From positions 102,223,689 through 102,287,688 of the forward strand of contig NC_072793.1 of the NCBI RefSeq assembly GCF_028583425.1: 64,000 bases of DNA, read 5' to 3'. Positions within the stretch are counted from its first letter, which is position 1, and each line of letters begins with the position of its first letter. This DNA is from Eublepharis macularius (Eukaryota > Chordata > Lepidosauria > Squamata > Eublepharidae). Positions 45,310 through 57,820 of the stretch are shown here, piece by piece. The notes beneath the pieces are model-generated. The model was not told where the DNA came from and made no database searches. It saw nothing but the letters and a program-made list of their open reading frames with translations. The translations under genes were made by a program, and so were the position numbers.

Positions 45310-46400
45310 ATAGGCTGACTACCTAGGAGTGCTCCTTGATCCGCCATTGTTCTGGAAGTTTCATATTGCAGCCTTGGCCAGAAAAGTCTTTTATAAGATG
45401 TATCTGATATAGAGGCTGTGCCCTTTTCTAAGAACAAGGGATCTTGCCTCTGTCAAGTACACCTTCCTCAGGACTTTAACAATGTGCTTCAATTGGCCTG
45501 CCCTTGAAATTTGGCTGAGAAGATTGTGAGTGCAGAATGCAGCAGATTGTTCTCTTGAAAGACGGGGAAGATGTGAGCATGGAGGTGCAGCAACAGGCAT
45601 GTTTAGTTAGTGCTGCATCATCTGCACTGGTTACCTGTGCAATCCCAGGGCATGCAGAACCTAAGCCACGGATGTTTTCATTTTTACCTATAAAGCCCTA
45701 AATGTTCTAGGCCTTGCAAATTATGTAAGACACAAGGCCCCAGGGCCATGTCAGCCCTCCTTGGCTCCACAACACCATCACACGTTATTGAACAACCTTC
45801 AGTGCCCCTTTTAAGGACAAATGCAGGAGTCAGCCACAGCTGCTACCACATGCCACAACTGCAGCCACTGGAAAATTTTAATGGCTGGCTTTGAGGGATG
45901 GCAATGTTGGCCTCAGGGGCTTCTGTTTAGGACACACCAAGGAAAATGGGTGTAGGCACGATACCTTTTGTTGACATCTTAACAACAGATAACCACTTTT
46001 TCAGTGTGGGCATCTAATTGAGCTAGAATTGTTGGTCTGATGTTAAATTACAGAGGAATTGATTTTGTTTAGTGAAGTTACTAGTCCCCTGGTAACTGCT
46101 GAGTGATGAATCTGGCCCTACAGTACATTTGAGTTTGACATCTTTGCCCTAGAAAATAACTTTCTTTATATAGCCCACCCCACTCACATTTCGCTAGAAC
46201 ATTTTTCTTGTTATTTAAGATTCCATCAGGGAAAGATGCAAGAATCGTACATCACTAAAAGTGGTTTTTCTCCCCACTAGCATCTGCTTCTGCTCTGTGG
46301 AATGAACTGGCTGGCAATGTTTAGTTATGCCTTTAAAAAGGTCTGCAGGACTTTTCTCCCACATTGTAGAACACCTTAAGGAAAGTGGCTGCTGTTTTTT
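45310..46400 (+). mobile_element. Old L2-like LINE remnant
   Basis: Scattered frames still show L2 C-terminal echoes: YLGVLLDPPLFWKFHIAALA near 45320-45380, a LHWLPV word near 45630, and a WNELAGN word near 46300, in the same order as the intact copy at 37.2-37.9 kb. Many indels and stops place it as far older than the other L2 copies here. Confidence 0.5.
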
Positions 46401-48585
46401 AAAAATTATTATTATTTATTCTACAGTAACATCCATGTACCTGGTACTTTACACAGGCCCCTGCCCCAAGGAGCTTTCAATCTAAATGCTGACAATGGGA
46501 AAGCCCATAGGAGAGAACAAAGAGGCAGGGGTAACAAGGGATAAACATAAGCAGTTCCACCTACTTAGCTTCATTATCATTTGCTTGGCTTCATGCTGTG
46601 TTTGCATTGTTATTAGATCGTAGTTTTATGGCATTTGGTGTACTGCTTTAGTTTGGAAAAGAAGGGCAAGCCAATTGCTCTCTAGCAGATCAAGATAGAG
46701 AGGGCAGTGACCTTATTTGGCACAATAGAGTGGTTTGGCCCAGAACATCGCTGTCAATTTGCTACAATGGGAATGGAGCTCTCAAAGCAACAGCTGCTTT
46801 TCCCTGCTTCTACTCACTGCTGTTCCCTCCTGAGCAATGAAACAGCCATTGCAGCATCCATAAATGTACATAATTTATGACCAGCACTGAACGGAAGCAA
46901 AATTTCAACTTTTTGACAAAGATGATAGCCAGCCCAATATATCAATAAAGTTTTCTTGTTTTTAACCTTCTGGGCCCCTGTTTAGAAAGTGATCTAGAAG
47001 CCCTCATTAATCTTTGCAGAGATTTGCTGAGACTTGCTTCTTCAGTGACAGGATTGCTTAGGGATTGTGACGGGTTTAGATTAATCTCCTTTAAATGAAA
47101 ACTTCATGAGCTGCCATTAATGAAATATGGCCCTAAACTGCATATTAATTTGAATAAATCGTCACAATATGTTCTTTAGAAGGTTCTTTGTGATTCTGCA
47201 GCAGCCCACTGACCTGAGCAACAATATATGGAAACAAAGTTGATTCCGAGTTCTTTATTAAATTCATTAGGGGTGCTGGAAAGAGGGCATTCAAAATAAA
47301 TATGAATCATCCCACAAGCACATTGAATAGCAATCACTTTACCTAAAATAATAAATACAAAAATTAAATATTACTAAAGAAACAACCGGTTCAAGAAGGA
47401 ATATAGATAGCATTGTTTAAATCTTTAAAACTGCATTTTGGGCCACTTGTCCAGCCATCCCACTGGAAAACTATGAGACACCCAGGAACCATGGGTTGGA
47501 TTCAGCAATGAAAAGTCAGTGGAAAGTGCTGATGGTCACGGATATTCCCTGCTTTGCCTTCCCCCAACAGTCCTTTCTGATCCTATGAACATTTATTCTT
47601 GGGGTTGTCAGAAACGTAAACTAAGCAGAAAGATCACGAGGCTGCAGTGGGGAAGGGTTGAAATTGTGTTTCTTGCCTTCTCCATCAGCGGAGTTCCAGG
47701 CAGGCAGCTTAGCGGAGGGGGGGAGGCCGCCCGCGCCATTTGTCTGCCACACAGGACAGGGAGCACGTGGCAAGCCAGTCGCCCCCTCAGTGGGGCAGGT
47801 GAATGGCACAGGCGGCCTCCCAGCCACTCGTGCTGCTGCCGCCATCTCCGCGGTGCAAGGTGCGCCAGGGCAGCTGGCTTGCCGTGCTGGTGGCATGCTA
47901 CACCCCTGCATGATGACATCACATAAATGACATCATCATGCAGTGCTGGGAGCACGCGCACGCGCTGCACACACATGCGGAGGGCTGGACTTAGGTTGCC
48001 CAGGGCGCTGGCAACCCTAGATCTGGCCCTGGGGAGATAGCTGATCAGAGGGTTTCTTAATTTCCTCTTTGCCTCCAGGCCTTCTAAGCGGCAGAGAAGA
48101 AATAAACAAACCCTCTGAGCAGCAACCTCCCTGGCTCTGTAGAGAGGGGAAATTGACAAAGCCTTCCTAACTCTTTTAATACTCAGCTTCCCGGCCAACA
48201 TTGCGACTCCCTTCACATGCTCCTCCTCGTGTAATTCGTCTCTTATACCTTAGCTCTTAGATGTACACTTAGAAATTTAAGGAATGCAGAGACTGAAAGT
48301 ATAAACATCCAAAAAATAAGAAGCTCCAGAATGCTGCCATCCGGTGACAGAAAGAGTGAAAGACTGCAAATTTGATAAGGTCATCTAGTAGTCATTAAGC
48401 TTGGCAGGGCGCATTTACAAGTTCAGCATAGCAAGGGTCAGATTAGCTGTGGAGAATGAACACAGACCTTCTGGAAACTGATCTGAGTCCCCTCCCATGA
48501 ATCTCTTAGGTCTAAGCAGCAGCACCACCACCACCACCACCACTCTACTCTTACTAGTCTTTGTTTCTCATTTATTTTTAGTTTC
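46401..48585. other. Gene-free sequence with a GC-rich block
   Basis: At 46450-46490 the text CCCCTGCCCCAAGGAGCTTT resembles an old amniote SINE/LINE tail. At 47080-47260 there is a TAAT-rich, non-repetitive stretch that could be conserved non-coding DNA. At 47640-48040 composition turns GC- and CpG-rich and ends with CCCTAGATCTGGCCCTG, a hAT-like terminus whose partner I could not place. Frames here, including one of 202 codons, show no domain. Confidence 0.35.
48523..48543. repeat. (CAC)n microsatellite
   Basis: Seven CAC units. Confidence 0.85.
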
Positions 48586-48735
48586 AGTTGGGTAGCCAGG
48601 TTGGTCTGTAGTCGATTTTGGTCGAGTAGCACCTTAAAGACCAACTAGAGCTCATACCATGGAATTCTATTTGGTCTATAGGGTGCTACTGGACCCAAAT
48701 CTTGCATTTCTCTTTCTAGTCCCACTTGGCTGCCT
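48586..48735. repeat. Foldback repeat, copy B
   Basis: It begins TTGGGTAGCCAGGTTGGTCT and has a hairpin at 48625-48690 (GAGTAGCACCTTAAAGACCA paired with TTGGTCTATAGGGTGCTAC). It shares its core with copy A at 42455-42564. Confidence 0.6.
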
Positions 48736-49074
48736 TTAACAGATCTTGGTCTTTTCCATCTTCCTCCCCCACACATGTTGAAACATCTTTTCTCCCAAAT
48801 ACATAACACTACAATACAGAAAAATGGGAGATCTAGTAAATTATTCAGGTTAGTTGTAATCTTTCTATCTTACATCTACTATTAGGAAAAGAGAAGGTAT
48901 GGCATACTGACACTGCTTACCATAACCCCCTGAAATTATGGGAATGAAAGAATGTCTGGTACTATATTACCCACAACCATGAGGGAAACACTGCTGGAAG
49001 AAGCTAAAATCTATTGGCTCCTACAAAACCCAATGGAAGCAGATCTGCTAGAAAACTAAACCCATAAATTATTA
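48736..49074. other. Gene-free sequence
   Basis: Nothing recognisable is present. Confidence 0.35.
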
Positions 49075-49225
49075 CATTTTAATCCTGACTTTCCTTCAAG
49101 AACTTGGAGTGGTGTCCAAGATTCTCCATACTTTCATCCTCATAACCATGTGAGGTAAGTTAGTCTAAGACAGAGTGACTGGCCCAAGGTCACACAGCAT
49201 GTTTCATTATGGCAAAAGAGATGTT
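49075..49225 (-). repeat. CORE SINE fragment
   Basis: The plus strand carries GACTGGCCCAAGGTCACACA preceded by CCATGTGAGGTAAGTTAG, the reverse of the CORE region of the local SINE family. The head and tail are missing. Confidence 0.5.
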
Positions 49226-51052
49226 ACCAGAACTGCTATTTTATGGGGGAAATTAGCATGCAGTCTGGGTTAAATTAGTGCGGATCTTAACCAAGATATA
49301 CCAGAGTCCGTCTTCCAGATTACTCGTGCAATAAAGAGGCAATGGCTAATAAGTATAAAATGTGTTTACTAGAGATGTTGTGTATGCCTACAATAGCACA
49401 TACAAGCAAAGTACATACAAGAGCTAAGAAATAAAGAGTAGAAAAATAGAGCCATTTGCATCAGCAGGGAACCCACTTGAGATCGAGGAAGCAGGGCAAT
49501 ACGTACCTGATCACGGCGAGCAGAGCAGCAGCAGCAAAGCAGGGCGTTATCTAATGCCTGCACTAGATACGCAGAGTGATGGTTGGGGATCAGGAGAGGA
49601 ATGGCGCGCACCTCATGGCAGGGAAAGCCTGCTTAAGTACCCAAAAACGTACCCTGAGGCGAGGGTCTTCCATGTGGTTCTCGGGAGGGGAAACAAAGGC
49701 TTAATGGATATACAACTAATGGGCCACTTTAGTGTCTGAATATATTATTGTGACACCTCGGGAAGAGGGGACAAAGGAGGGGAGGGGGAGCGCCGGGCGG
49801 GTTGATTGAATCTGCCAGGGGGTTGTCTTGATGTCATCTGCTCTGGAATGTGGTGGTTGTATTGAAATGCGTCCATTAGGTGTTCTGGGCAGCTGGCACG
49901 TAGCTTCCATTCCGGGGCGGCTTCCTGCAATATGCATAGCAGGGCAAGGCTGAGCTCCGTGGACATGACTGGAGCCTGGTCTTGAAATGGCAGCCTCAGA
50001 GTAAACTGTCCATGTTGGTTCTTTGCTGCCTGGGAACATGGCTTCTTCCTTGGCACGTCTTGTGGGCTGGCTAGCAGGTTGCCTAGTGGCGAGGGCAGAC
50101 CCAGTGACCGTCCTGCAAGGGGCTCTCAGCGGGAACTGACCAGGGGGTGCCTGGCCAGGCTCGTGGAGGGTCCCTCTGGCTGGCACTGTACTGCTAGCGG
50201 CATGGCTCTGGGCCCAGATGAGGCAGGTGTCCATGGAGGCAGGAAACAGGCATAGGTGACATAACAGCAGAAACAGGCACGGGCAATGCTGCCCCTAACA
50301 GAGTCTTTGGTGGAGCCTCAAAACGGCAAGATGGGAAGTTGGCATAGTCCAGAGTGGGCTCCATAAGGGGGGGGGGGTCCCTGGCAATAGAGAATCTGAA
50401 CCTTGGTCTTCACAGACCTAGTCTAATATGCTAACCATCACACCACACTGACAGTCAGTCTGCATTCAGACATCAAAATAAACTGTGTTTGATCAAACTT
50501 GTGATGTCTGAATGCAGATGGTCCAATGAACTGTAGTTTCCATCTAGGGTTTGTAGCTTGCTTATTAACTCCAGTTTGTCTACACTGTGGTTGTTGTAAC
50601 GTTGAAATTTTCAAATCTCAGTTTATTGAGAAGCACCATCCACTGCAGCTCCTTGGACACAGAGAAAGCAACATGGGGAGACTATCCTTCCTCTGGAAGG
50701 CAGAAAGGAAGCCCAAAAGCATTCCATTGTTTATATACTAACCACGATTCATTACTTATGTCTGAAAGGCTAAGCAGAATTTGTTGCACAAGCTACAGAT
50801 TATCAAAGCTGTCTGAATGGAGCCTAAACAAAACAGAATGGCCTTCTTTACTGTTGACTTATGTCCTGACTGAACTAAAACCCTGGCTTCCAAGAAGCTG
50901 AAATTATCTTTGTTGCATAGACTCCTTTCTCCAGCACTTAACCAAAATTACTTTTTAGGGGAGGATTTTGACCACACAGCCAAATCAATGCACACATTGT
51001 CATATTATACAGTTGCCATAGGATTACTTTCCATTAAACCCTCTGATCTAAA
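49226..51052. other. Gene-free sequence with a CpG-rich block
   Basis: From about 49490 to 50300 the sequence is GC- and CpG-rich, with a 172-codon minus-strand frame (50234-49716) lacking any recognised domain. It may be the edge of an unrecognised retroelement. At 50385-50455 there is a minus-strand SINE-head fragment (CTAACCATCACACCACACTG). At 50460-50517 a 16-base stem (CTGCATTCAGACATCA) forms a short hairpin. The rest shows nothing. Confidence 0.35.
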
Positions 51053-51377
51053 ACAAAACAAGTACTATCTTTTTTTATTATTATTAAAAAAATTTATTGG
51101 ATGGTTAACATAGCATATAAATGTTATTACATCTTACTTACTAATTATCCCCTATAGATATAGTATGCTCCCCACCCCCTCCCCACCCCCTTTCCTCTGT
51201 TGACTTCCAACAGCACCGCAAACCTCCCGTTTCTTGTTACAAATACTATCTCTTAGTTGTTATTTTAAACTTAATGGTAAAGATTTACATTATATCTTAT
51301 CTTACTTAATAACACTCAAAAGACCATAATTGTCCTTTAACATCCCATCTTTTTTCTAAGTATTTTTTCAATTTCCC

Positions 51378-54300
51378 CTAGTCCTCAAAAAATTCCTTTG
51401 GATCTTGCTCTCTCAATTTCCTTGTTAATTTGTCAATTTCCGCCATATATAGCACTCTTTGTATCCACTCTTCAGTTTTCGGTATTTCTTCTTTCTTCCA
51501 ATATTGTGCATACAAAGTTCTTGCCGCCGTTATCATATAGTACAATATTACTCTGTCCCTTCTATCAATGTCCTCTAAATGCAAGGATAACAATAACATT
51601 TCTGGATTCTTAACTAGATTATTTTGGAGTATTAAAGACATTTCAGTACATATTTTAGTCCAATAGTCTCTAGCCTTATCACAAGTCCACCACATATGAA
51701 ATAGCGAGCCTTCATGCTCTTTACATTTTCAGCACTTATTGGATAGCTGCTTATTAGCAATGGCTAACTTTTTCGGTGTTAAATACCATCTATATATCAT
51801 TTTATAGCCATTCTCTTTGATACTGGTACAAGTTGAAATTTTTAAAGTATTTTTCTACAACTGTTCCCATGCATCCATCATAATCTCATTATTACAATTT
51901 ATTGCCCATTTTACCATTTGAACCTTAATCATCTCATCTTCAGTATACCATTTTAACAATAATTTATACATTTTAGAAATTATTTTATTATTGTCCCCCA
52001 ATAAAAGTTCTTCTAATTCTGAGTTTTTATTTCTGAAGCCTGCCTTCCTTTGATCTGATTCAAATAAGTCTTTAATTTGTCGATATTGCAGCCAACCGTA
52101 TTTAAATGGTAATTCCTCATTCGATTTAAGTTTCAACTCATTGTTTTCAGTTTTTAATAATTCTTTATAAGTAAGCCATTCATCTCCTTTATATTCCAAA
52201 TTCAGGTTAATTACTTCTGCAGGAACAATCCACGTTGGTTTCTCTTGCTCTATAAATTTTTGGTATTTTAACCAAGTTGACAGTAAATTTCTTCTCAAGT
52301 AATGGTGCTGGAACATTGCGTCCATTTTATACTTATCATACCATAAGTATGCATGCCATCCAAAAAGTTTGTTATAGCCTTCCAAATTTAACAACTTAAA
52401 GGATAAGGACACCCATTCTTTTAGCCATACCAAGCATATTGCTTCATGGTACAGTCGAAAATCCGGTAATTGCATGCCACCTCTTTCTTTTGCGTCACAG
52501 AGCACTTTCATTTTTACTCTAGGTTTCTTTCCTGCCCACACAAATTCTGATATTTTCCTCTGCCATTTTTCAAACTGTTTTTTGTCCTTAACAATTGGTA
52601 TAGTTTGCATCAAAACGTAACTCTAGGCAGCACATTCATTTTGATTGTAGCAATCCGACCTAACCATGATAAGTTCAATTTGTTCCATTTTATCATATCT
52701 TTTTCAATTTGAGTCCAGAGCTTTTCATAGTTATTTTTAAACAAATCAATATTTTTAACTGTCAGCTCTATTCCCAAATACTTTGTTTTTTGTACCACTT
52801 CGCAATCTGTTACTTCCATCAATTCTTGTTGCTTCTTCTTCGTCATATTTTTTATTATTTTCGACTTCTTTTTATAAACCTGCTAAATCTCCAAACTCTT
52901 TGATCTTTGCTAACAGTCTTGGCAGAATTTGTACTGGGTCTTCAACTATAAACATCACATCATCTGCAAATGCTCTTAGCTTGTATGAAGACCCCTTTAA
53001 TTTAATCCCTTTTATATTCTCATCTTCCCTTATCTGCCTCAATAATATTTCTAAGACCATTACAAATAACAGTGGCGACAGTGGACAACCTTGTCTTGTT
53101 CCTTTCCTTATTTCAAATTTCTCCGTCAGGTCATCGTTGACACAAATTGCTGCTCTTTGGTTCTTATAGATTGTTTTTACAGCTTCTATAAACTCTTTAC
53201 CTAGATCCATCTTTTCCATCGATGCAAACATAAAATCCCAATTCAAGTTGTCAAAGGCTTTCTCTGCATCTGCAAAAATCCCCGACTTCTTTGTCTGGAC
53301 GCTTGTCATAATATTCAATGGCATTTATAACCACTCTCAGATTGTCTTTTAATTGTCTGTTTGGTAAAAAAAACCCGCCTGATCATCTCCTACAAAATCC
53401 ATTAACCATATTTTAAGTCTATCTGCTAGTATTCTTGCCAATATTTTATAGTCATTGTTTATTAGCGAAATTGGTCTGTAGTTTTTAACATCAGTCAGTT
53501 CCTGTGACTCTTTTGGTATCAAGGTAATATTTGCCTCATTCCACGTATCTGGAAGGCCCTCTCCTTTCAGTATATCATTCATTACAACTCTTAAAGCTGG
53601 AGTGAGGTCTTTCTTCATTGCTTTATAAAACTTCGCTGTAATCCCATCCACTCCAGGTGCCTTACCAATCTTTGCCGCATCTATAGCTTGTTCAATTTCT
53701 TCATCTGTTATTGGAGCATTTAGCTTCTCTTTCATGCTAGTTGATATGGTTGGTAAATCTATTCTCTGCAAATACTGATCTATATTCTCTTGTGGTATTG
53801 CTTTCCTTTGAAATAATTTGGCATAGTATTTATAAAACACTCGTTTAATTCTGTAGTGTTCTTTAATTTCTTCCCCTTCTTCAATTATTCTACTAATTAT
53901 TTTCTTTTCTCTTTTTTTCTTTAGTTGCCAGGCTAGATACCTTCCAGGCTTATTTGCTCCTTCAAATGATTTTTGTTGCAATGTCCTCAGTTTCCATTCT
54001 AATTCTTTATTTTCCATTGCTCTTACTTGCTCTTGCAATATTTTAATTTCTTGTACTATTGATTTTTTCCCTGATTTCTTCTTTAATTCTTGCTCTTTTT
54101 TATGTAATTTCTCTTGAATTTCTTGAGCTTTCTCCTGCTTCCTTTTTTTGTCTCTGTTGTTTAAAGTAATTAATATTCCCCTTATTACCGCTTTGTATGT
54201 ATCCCATACCATCTGGGTTGAGACTTCATTATTTTTGTTAGTTTGAAAAAAATATTTTGTTTCTTTCTGTCGATATTCCATATTTTCTTGATTACGCAGT

Positions 54301-55047
54301 AGGTCTTCATTTATTCTCCATCGTAATTTCTTCTGTCCCATTGCAACTTTCCAAAGCAATGGATTGTGGTCCGAGCTCACTCTTGGCATTATTTCCACTT
54401 TTTCTGTCCGTAATGCCAATGCTTTCGTTGTCCAAATCATATCAATTCTTGAAAATGATTGCTGTCTCGCCGAGTAGTACGTATAATCTTTGCCTTTAGG
54501 ATTTTCTTTTCTCCAAATATCCTCCAGTTTTTCTTGTTCTACTAGTTCAAAAATGATTTTGGTAGCTTCCCTGATTTCTGTTTTCCTGCTCTTATTTTTC
54601 TATCCAATTGCAAATCTACAACCCCATTGAAGTCTCCCATCATTACAATCTGTTCATATACATCTTGATCTAATTTGTCTATTAATTCCCTATAGAATTG
54701 GTCTTTAGCTCCATTGGGTGCATATATACCTATTATTAAAGTCTTCTTATCACACACATTAATTTCCACAGCAAGATATCTCCCATTTGATCTCAAAATA
54801 CTAATTTTGAATCCAAATCTTCTTTAATATACATCACTACTCCTCTTTTCTTTTCTTTTGCCGATGCAATAAACTCTCTTCCTAGTTGTCTATTTTTTAA
54901 AAACTTTACATCTTGATCTTTAATACGTGTTTCTTGTAGACAAATTATATTACAATTTTGGTTTTTTAGCCAATGAAAAATAGTTCTTCTCTTCTGTGGT
55001 GAATTTAATCCATTTACATTCCATGATATTAATTTGTACTCCATCAT
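51378..55047 (-). pseudogene. L1 ORF2: endonuclease and reverse transcriptase, multiple frame breaks
   Basis: The APE endonuclease starts MMEYKLISWNVNGLNSPQKR, followed by CLQETRIK, MMGDFNGV and SSDHNPLLW. The RT part has ITAKFYKAMKKDLTPALRVV, NYRPISLINNDYKILARILA, GTRQGCPLSPLLFVMVLEIL and the catalytic LRAFADDVMF. The C-terminal region includes WWTCDKARDYWTKICTEM near 51690. The reading frame is split into at least seven open pieces, so about six or more frameshifts or stops have accumulated. ORF2 begins nine bases after the ORF1 stop, the usual tight L1 spacing. Confidence 0.92.
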
Positions 55048-55056
55048 TCTATTTTC

Positions 55057-55859
55057 TTACCAATCTAGAAAATCTAGGAGTTTCTCAGAGAGAAACTCCT
55101 CCATTTCCTGTCTTGATTTAATTATGACTCTCAAACCATTAAAGTAGAAGCTCAACCCTTCTGGTATTTCCCATCTGTATCTAATGTCATTCTCTCTCAA
55201 CTTCTGGGTCAATTCTCTATATTTTTTCCTCTCTTGGAGAATTCTTCTAGGTACCTCTTTCATTATCTTGATCCTACTTCCCTCCAGTGATAGGGGATTC
55301 ACAAAATGTCTTTGGATAATCTCTTCTCTCATTCTTTTCGTTATTGACTGCACAATAATGTCTCTTGGTAGGTTCTTTTGTTGTGCATATGCGGAGTTGA
55401 ACCTATATACTAGATCCAAATTTGCAGTAATTTCTTCTGGTTGTTTATTCAAAAATTCTACTAAGATATCTGTCATTTGGTCTTGTACATTTTGCGCCAT
55501 CGATTCTGGAACGCCCTAAATCTTAGTTGTCTTTCCGTTGCCTTACATTCCATCGCTGACATCCTCTCCTGCATCACTTGATTTTCCATCTTCACATTTG
55601 TAGCTAAATCATTAGTCTTCTGTTCCACTTCTTGCACGTTATTGTTTGTTGCTTGTAGTTCATTTCTAATTCCCTCCATATTCTTAGCCAATTCTGCCAC
55701 CTCCGTTTTAATTACATCTTTCAAATCTTTTACCAATGTTTCATACATCTTTTGTATTGATTGGTTCAGTTCTTTATAACCTTCTGTAACTTTCTTCTCC
55801 AGTCCTTCAATCGCTGCGTCTACTGAGGCTTGCCACTCTTTATCTAATTTTTTCTCCAT
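55057..55859 (-). pseudogene. L1 ORF1 (RNA-binding chaperone), one frameshift
   Basis: The N-terminal half (MEKKLDKEWQASVDAAIEGL onward) is a long heptad-rich coiled coil, as in the L1 ORF1p trimer. The C-terminal half has the RRM/CTD features ENLDLVYRFN-like ANLDLVYRFNSAYAQQKNLP, then RDIIVQSITKRMREEI and IKIMKEVPRRILQERKKY. The two halves lie in different frames, joined near 55500 at a CC run where a base appears lost. Confidence 0.85.
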
Positions 55860-57043
55860 ACTTGGACTTGGCTTAGTGCCCCCCCCACGTGTCCGCTCTC
55901 TTTCTTAAATCCATTTTGCTTTTTTATTGTTTTCCCCTTAATATTACTCACTTTGCTGGTCTCGGTAAAAGAAGAAAAATTTTTCAATTTGGATCCAAAA
56001 TGTTGGGCGCAATTTCTCTATGGTGACTGGAATCGCTTCTTCCCTCAGCTACAATGGCGTATTTCCTGTTCCTTTAGTCCCGATTTCTCGCGATGCTTAC
56101 TTTATTTTGCTTCCGGGTCTTCTTTTTTCTCGTTCTTCCTGCTTCCAGCTTATTCTTGTCCTCTCTAGGCAGATGTTGTATCCTCCTCTCCCAATCTCAT
56201 CTCCTCTCACGATGTTTCAACGCTATTTCCCAGCTCCCTCCTCCTCTCTCACGCCAGTTATCTCTCTTCAAACCGCAAGTATGCGTAAACAATCCTTTGT
56301 ATCGCTCTTTTTGTCCTTAAAAGCTTGCCAAATTAGGGATTTCTTACTCAGATATTGTTCCTTATTGTTTCCTCTATTTAAATAAGTCTTTTTATTACTT
56401 TAATATTTGGTCTTTTTTCTGCTTTTTCTGTTCAAAAGTCCGATAGCAATCTTTACCTTACGCTGCTTTCTCAGGTTGTCTGTGCTGTTTCCTCCGTTTC
56501 TAGTTGGTCAAATCTGGTACTGAGGCTTGGTTTCTGACAATCCTGACAATTCAATGACTCCAGAGGTACTGGAGAGTTAGTAGCTCGCCCTTCTCCGAGG
56601 GGACCTCAAGGTGGTGGGGGGTCCTTGATTCAGAACCCCCCCGTCACCGAGATCACACACTCTCGGGGCCGCGTAGCGTTCAAGACCCCCTTCTCCCTGA
56701 AGGGGGGACGGTAGCAAGAGTTCGAGCGCCTCGCTTCCCAAAAACAGTATCTCGGATAGCCCAGCTCCATAGGCTACCTCAGATCGCCATTAATCCCAAA
56801 CTGGAAGTCCACAAAACAAGTACTATCAATTAAGAATATTTATAGAATAGTCTGGGACTCTGGTCTTGGCAAGATGTCATTCTAAATAGGTAGAAACTAC
56901 ATACTGCAAATACTTTTCATATTGATATTTTAAAAATATTTTCCTATATCCAAATACACATTCTGAAGACCAAAAAGCATTTTTCTGAAGGGAATAATTT
57001 CTGATTCCCTATCCCATTGCAAACCCCACTTTGCTTTCTAACA

Positions 57044-57131
57044 GTACAATCCTAAGCAGAGTTACTCCAATTTAAGCCCATTGACTTCATTTGGCTTAGT
57101 CTGGAGTAACTCTTTTTAGGATTGCACTGTA
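57044..57131. repeat. Short palindromic repeat, copy 3
   Basis: TACAATCCTAAGCAGAGTTA on the left is the inverted partner of AGTAACTCTTTTTAGGATTG on the right, around a centre near ATTGACTTCATTTGG. It is the best-preserved copy of the family at 7406 and 24915. Confidence 0.65.
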
Positions 57132-57820
57132 AGTTGTTCATTCAACTATGCAGACCCACAGTCTCAGTGGACTACAGCAGAGGACTTGCCAAAAATCTTC
57201 AAAATCTTCTTCAAAAGACATCAGTACACTTAAATCTGTATCTGCTAAGGTGCTGCTGTGCTTATTCTTTGGAATTTGTCACTATATCACCAGCAGAGTA
57301 AACATTGCTCTAAAAATGAAATGAAATACCTGGCATAACATGCAAAAAGAAGGTACACTGCAAATGGTATGCCTGTGGCCACTTCGAGTTGAGAGCAAAT
57401 TAGGCATTAGAACATCTAAAAAGGGGGAGTGTCTGTCTAATTGTTACATGGAAATGGTTGTGAGAGAGGGGACTTTTAAGTTTGCCTACCTTACCTCACA
57501 ATATTCTGCTTCTTTACATTTTCATCCTCAGCCTAGCTCATTTCTAGTATTAGAAATGGTCCAAAAGAAAAATGCAGGTAAAGTGTAAAGTGCTAGGGCT
57601 CTCATCATGCTGGTACCCCATTTCATGTAAAAATTAACTATAACCCCACACTATGCGTTAATTGGGTAGACACATGACAAACGGACGTGGCTGCCTCCTG
57701 CCATGTCTTGCCTTTGCCCTGCTTATTCCCATCTCCACCTCTCTTTGTTGTCTCTTGTCTCAAATTTTAGACCACAAGACCTGTGGTGTGGGCACCATCA
57801 TGCCCTTTGATGGCATCATA
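57132..57820. other. Gene-free sequence
   Basis: Nothing recognisable is present. Confidence 0.35.

Larger units (their letters stand above)
51053..56827 (-). mobile_element. Full-length L1 LINE with perfect 17-bp TSD
   Basis: A perfect direct repeat ACAAAACAAGTACTATC (51053-51069 and 56811-56827) brackets a minus-strand insertion of about 5741 bp (51070-56810). It has a GC-rich 5' UTR of about 950 bp, ORF1, ORF2 and a 3' UTR of about 300 bp with an A-rich 3' tail (T-rich on the plus strand at 51070-51090). The complete 5' end and intact TSDs show one full-length, fairly recent insertion. Both ORFs now carry frame breaks, so it is inactive. It lies in the same orientation as GLYCTK, in the 5' intron or intergenic region. 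Confidence 0.95.

Noticed and set aside
47608-48216. 202-codon minus-strand frame
   Set aside because: GC-rich sequence is open in several frames at once. No motif is present, and a hAT-like terminus lies inside it.
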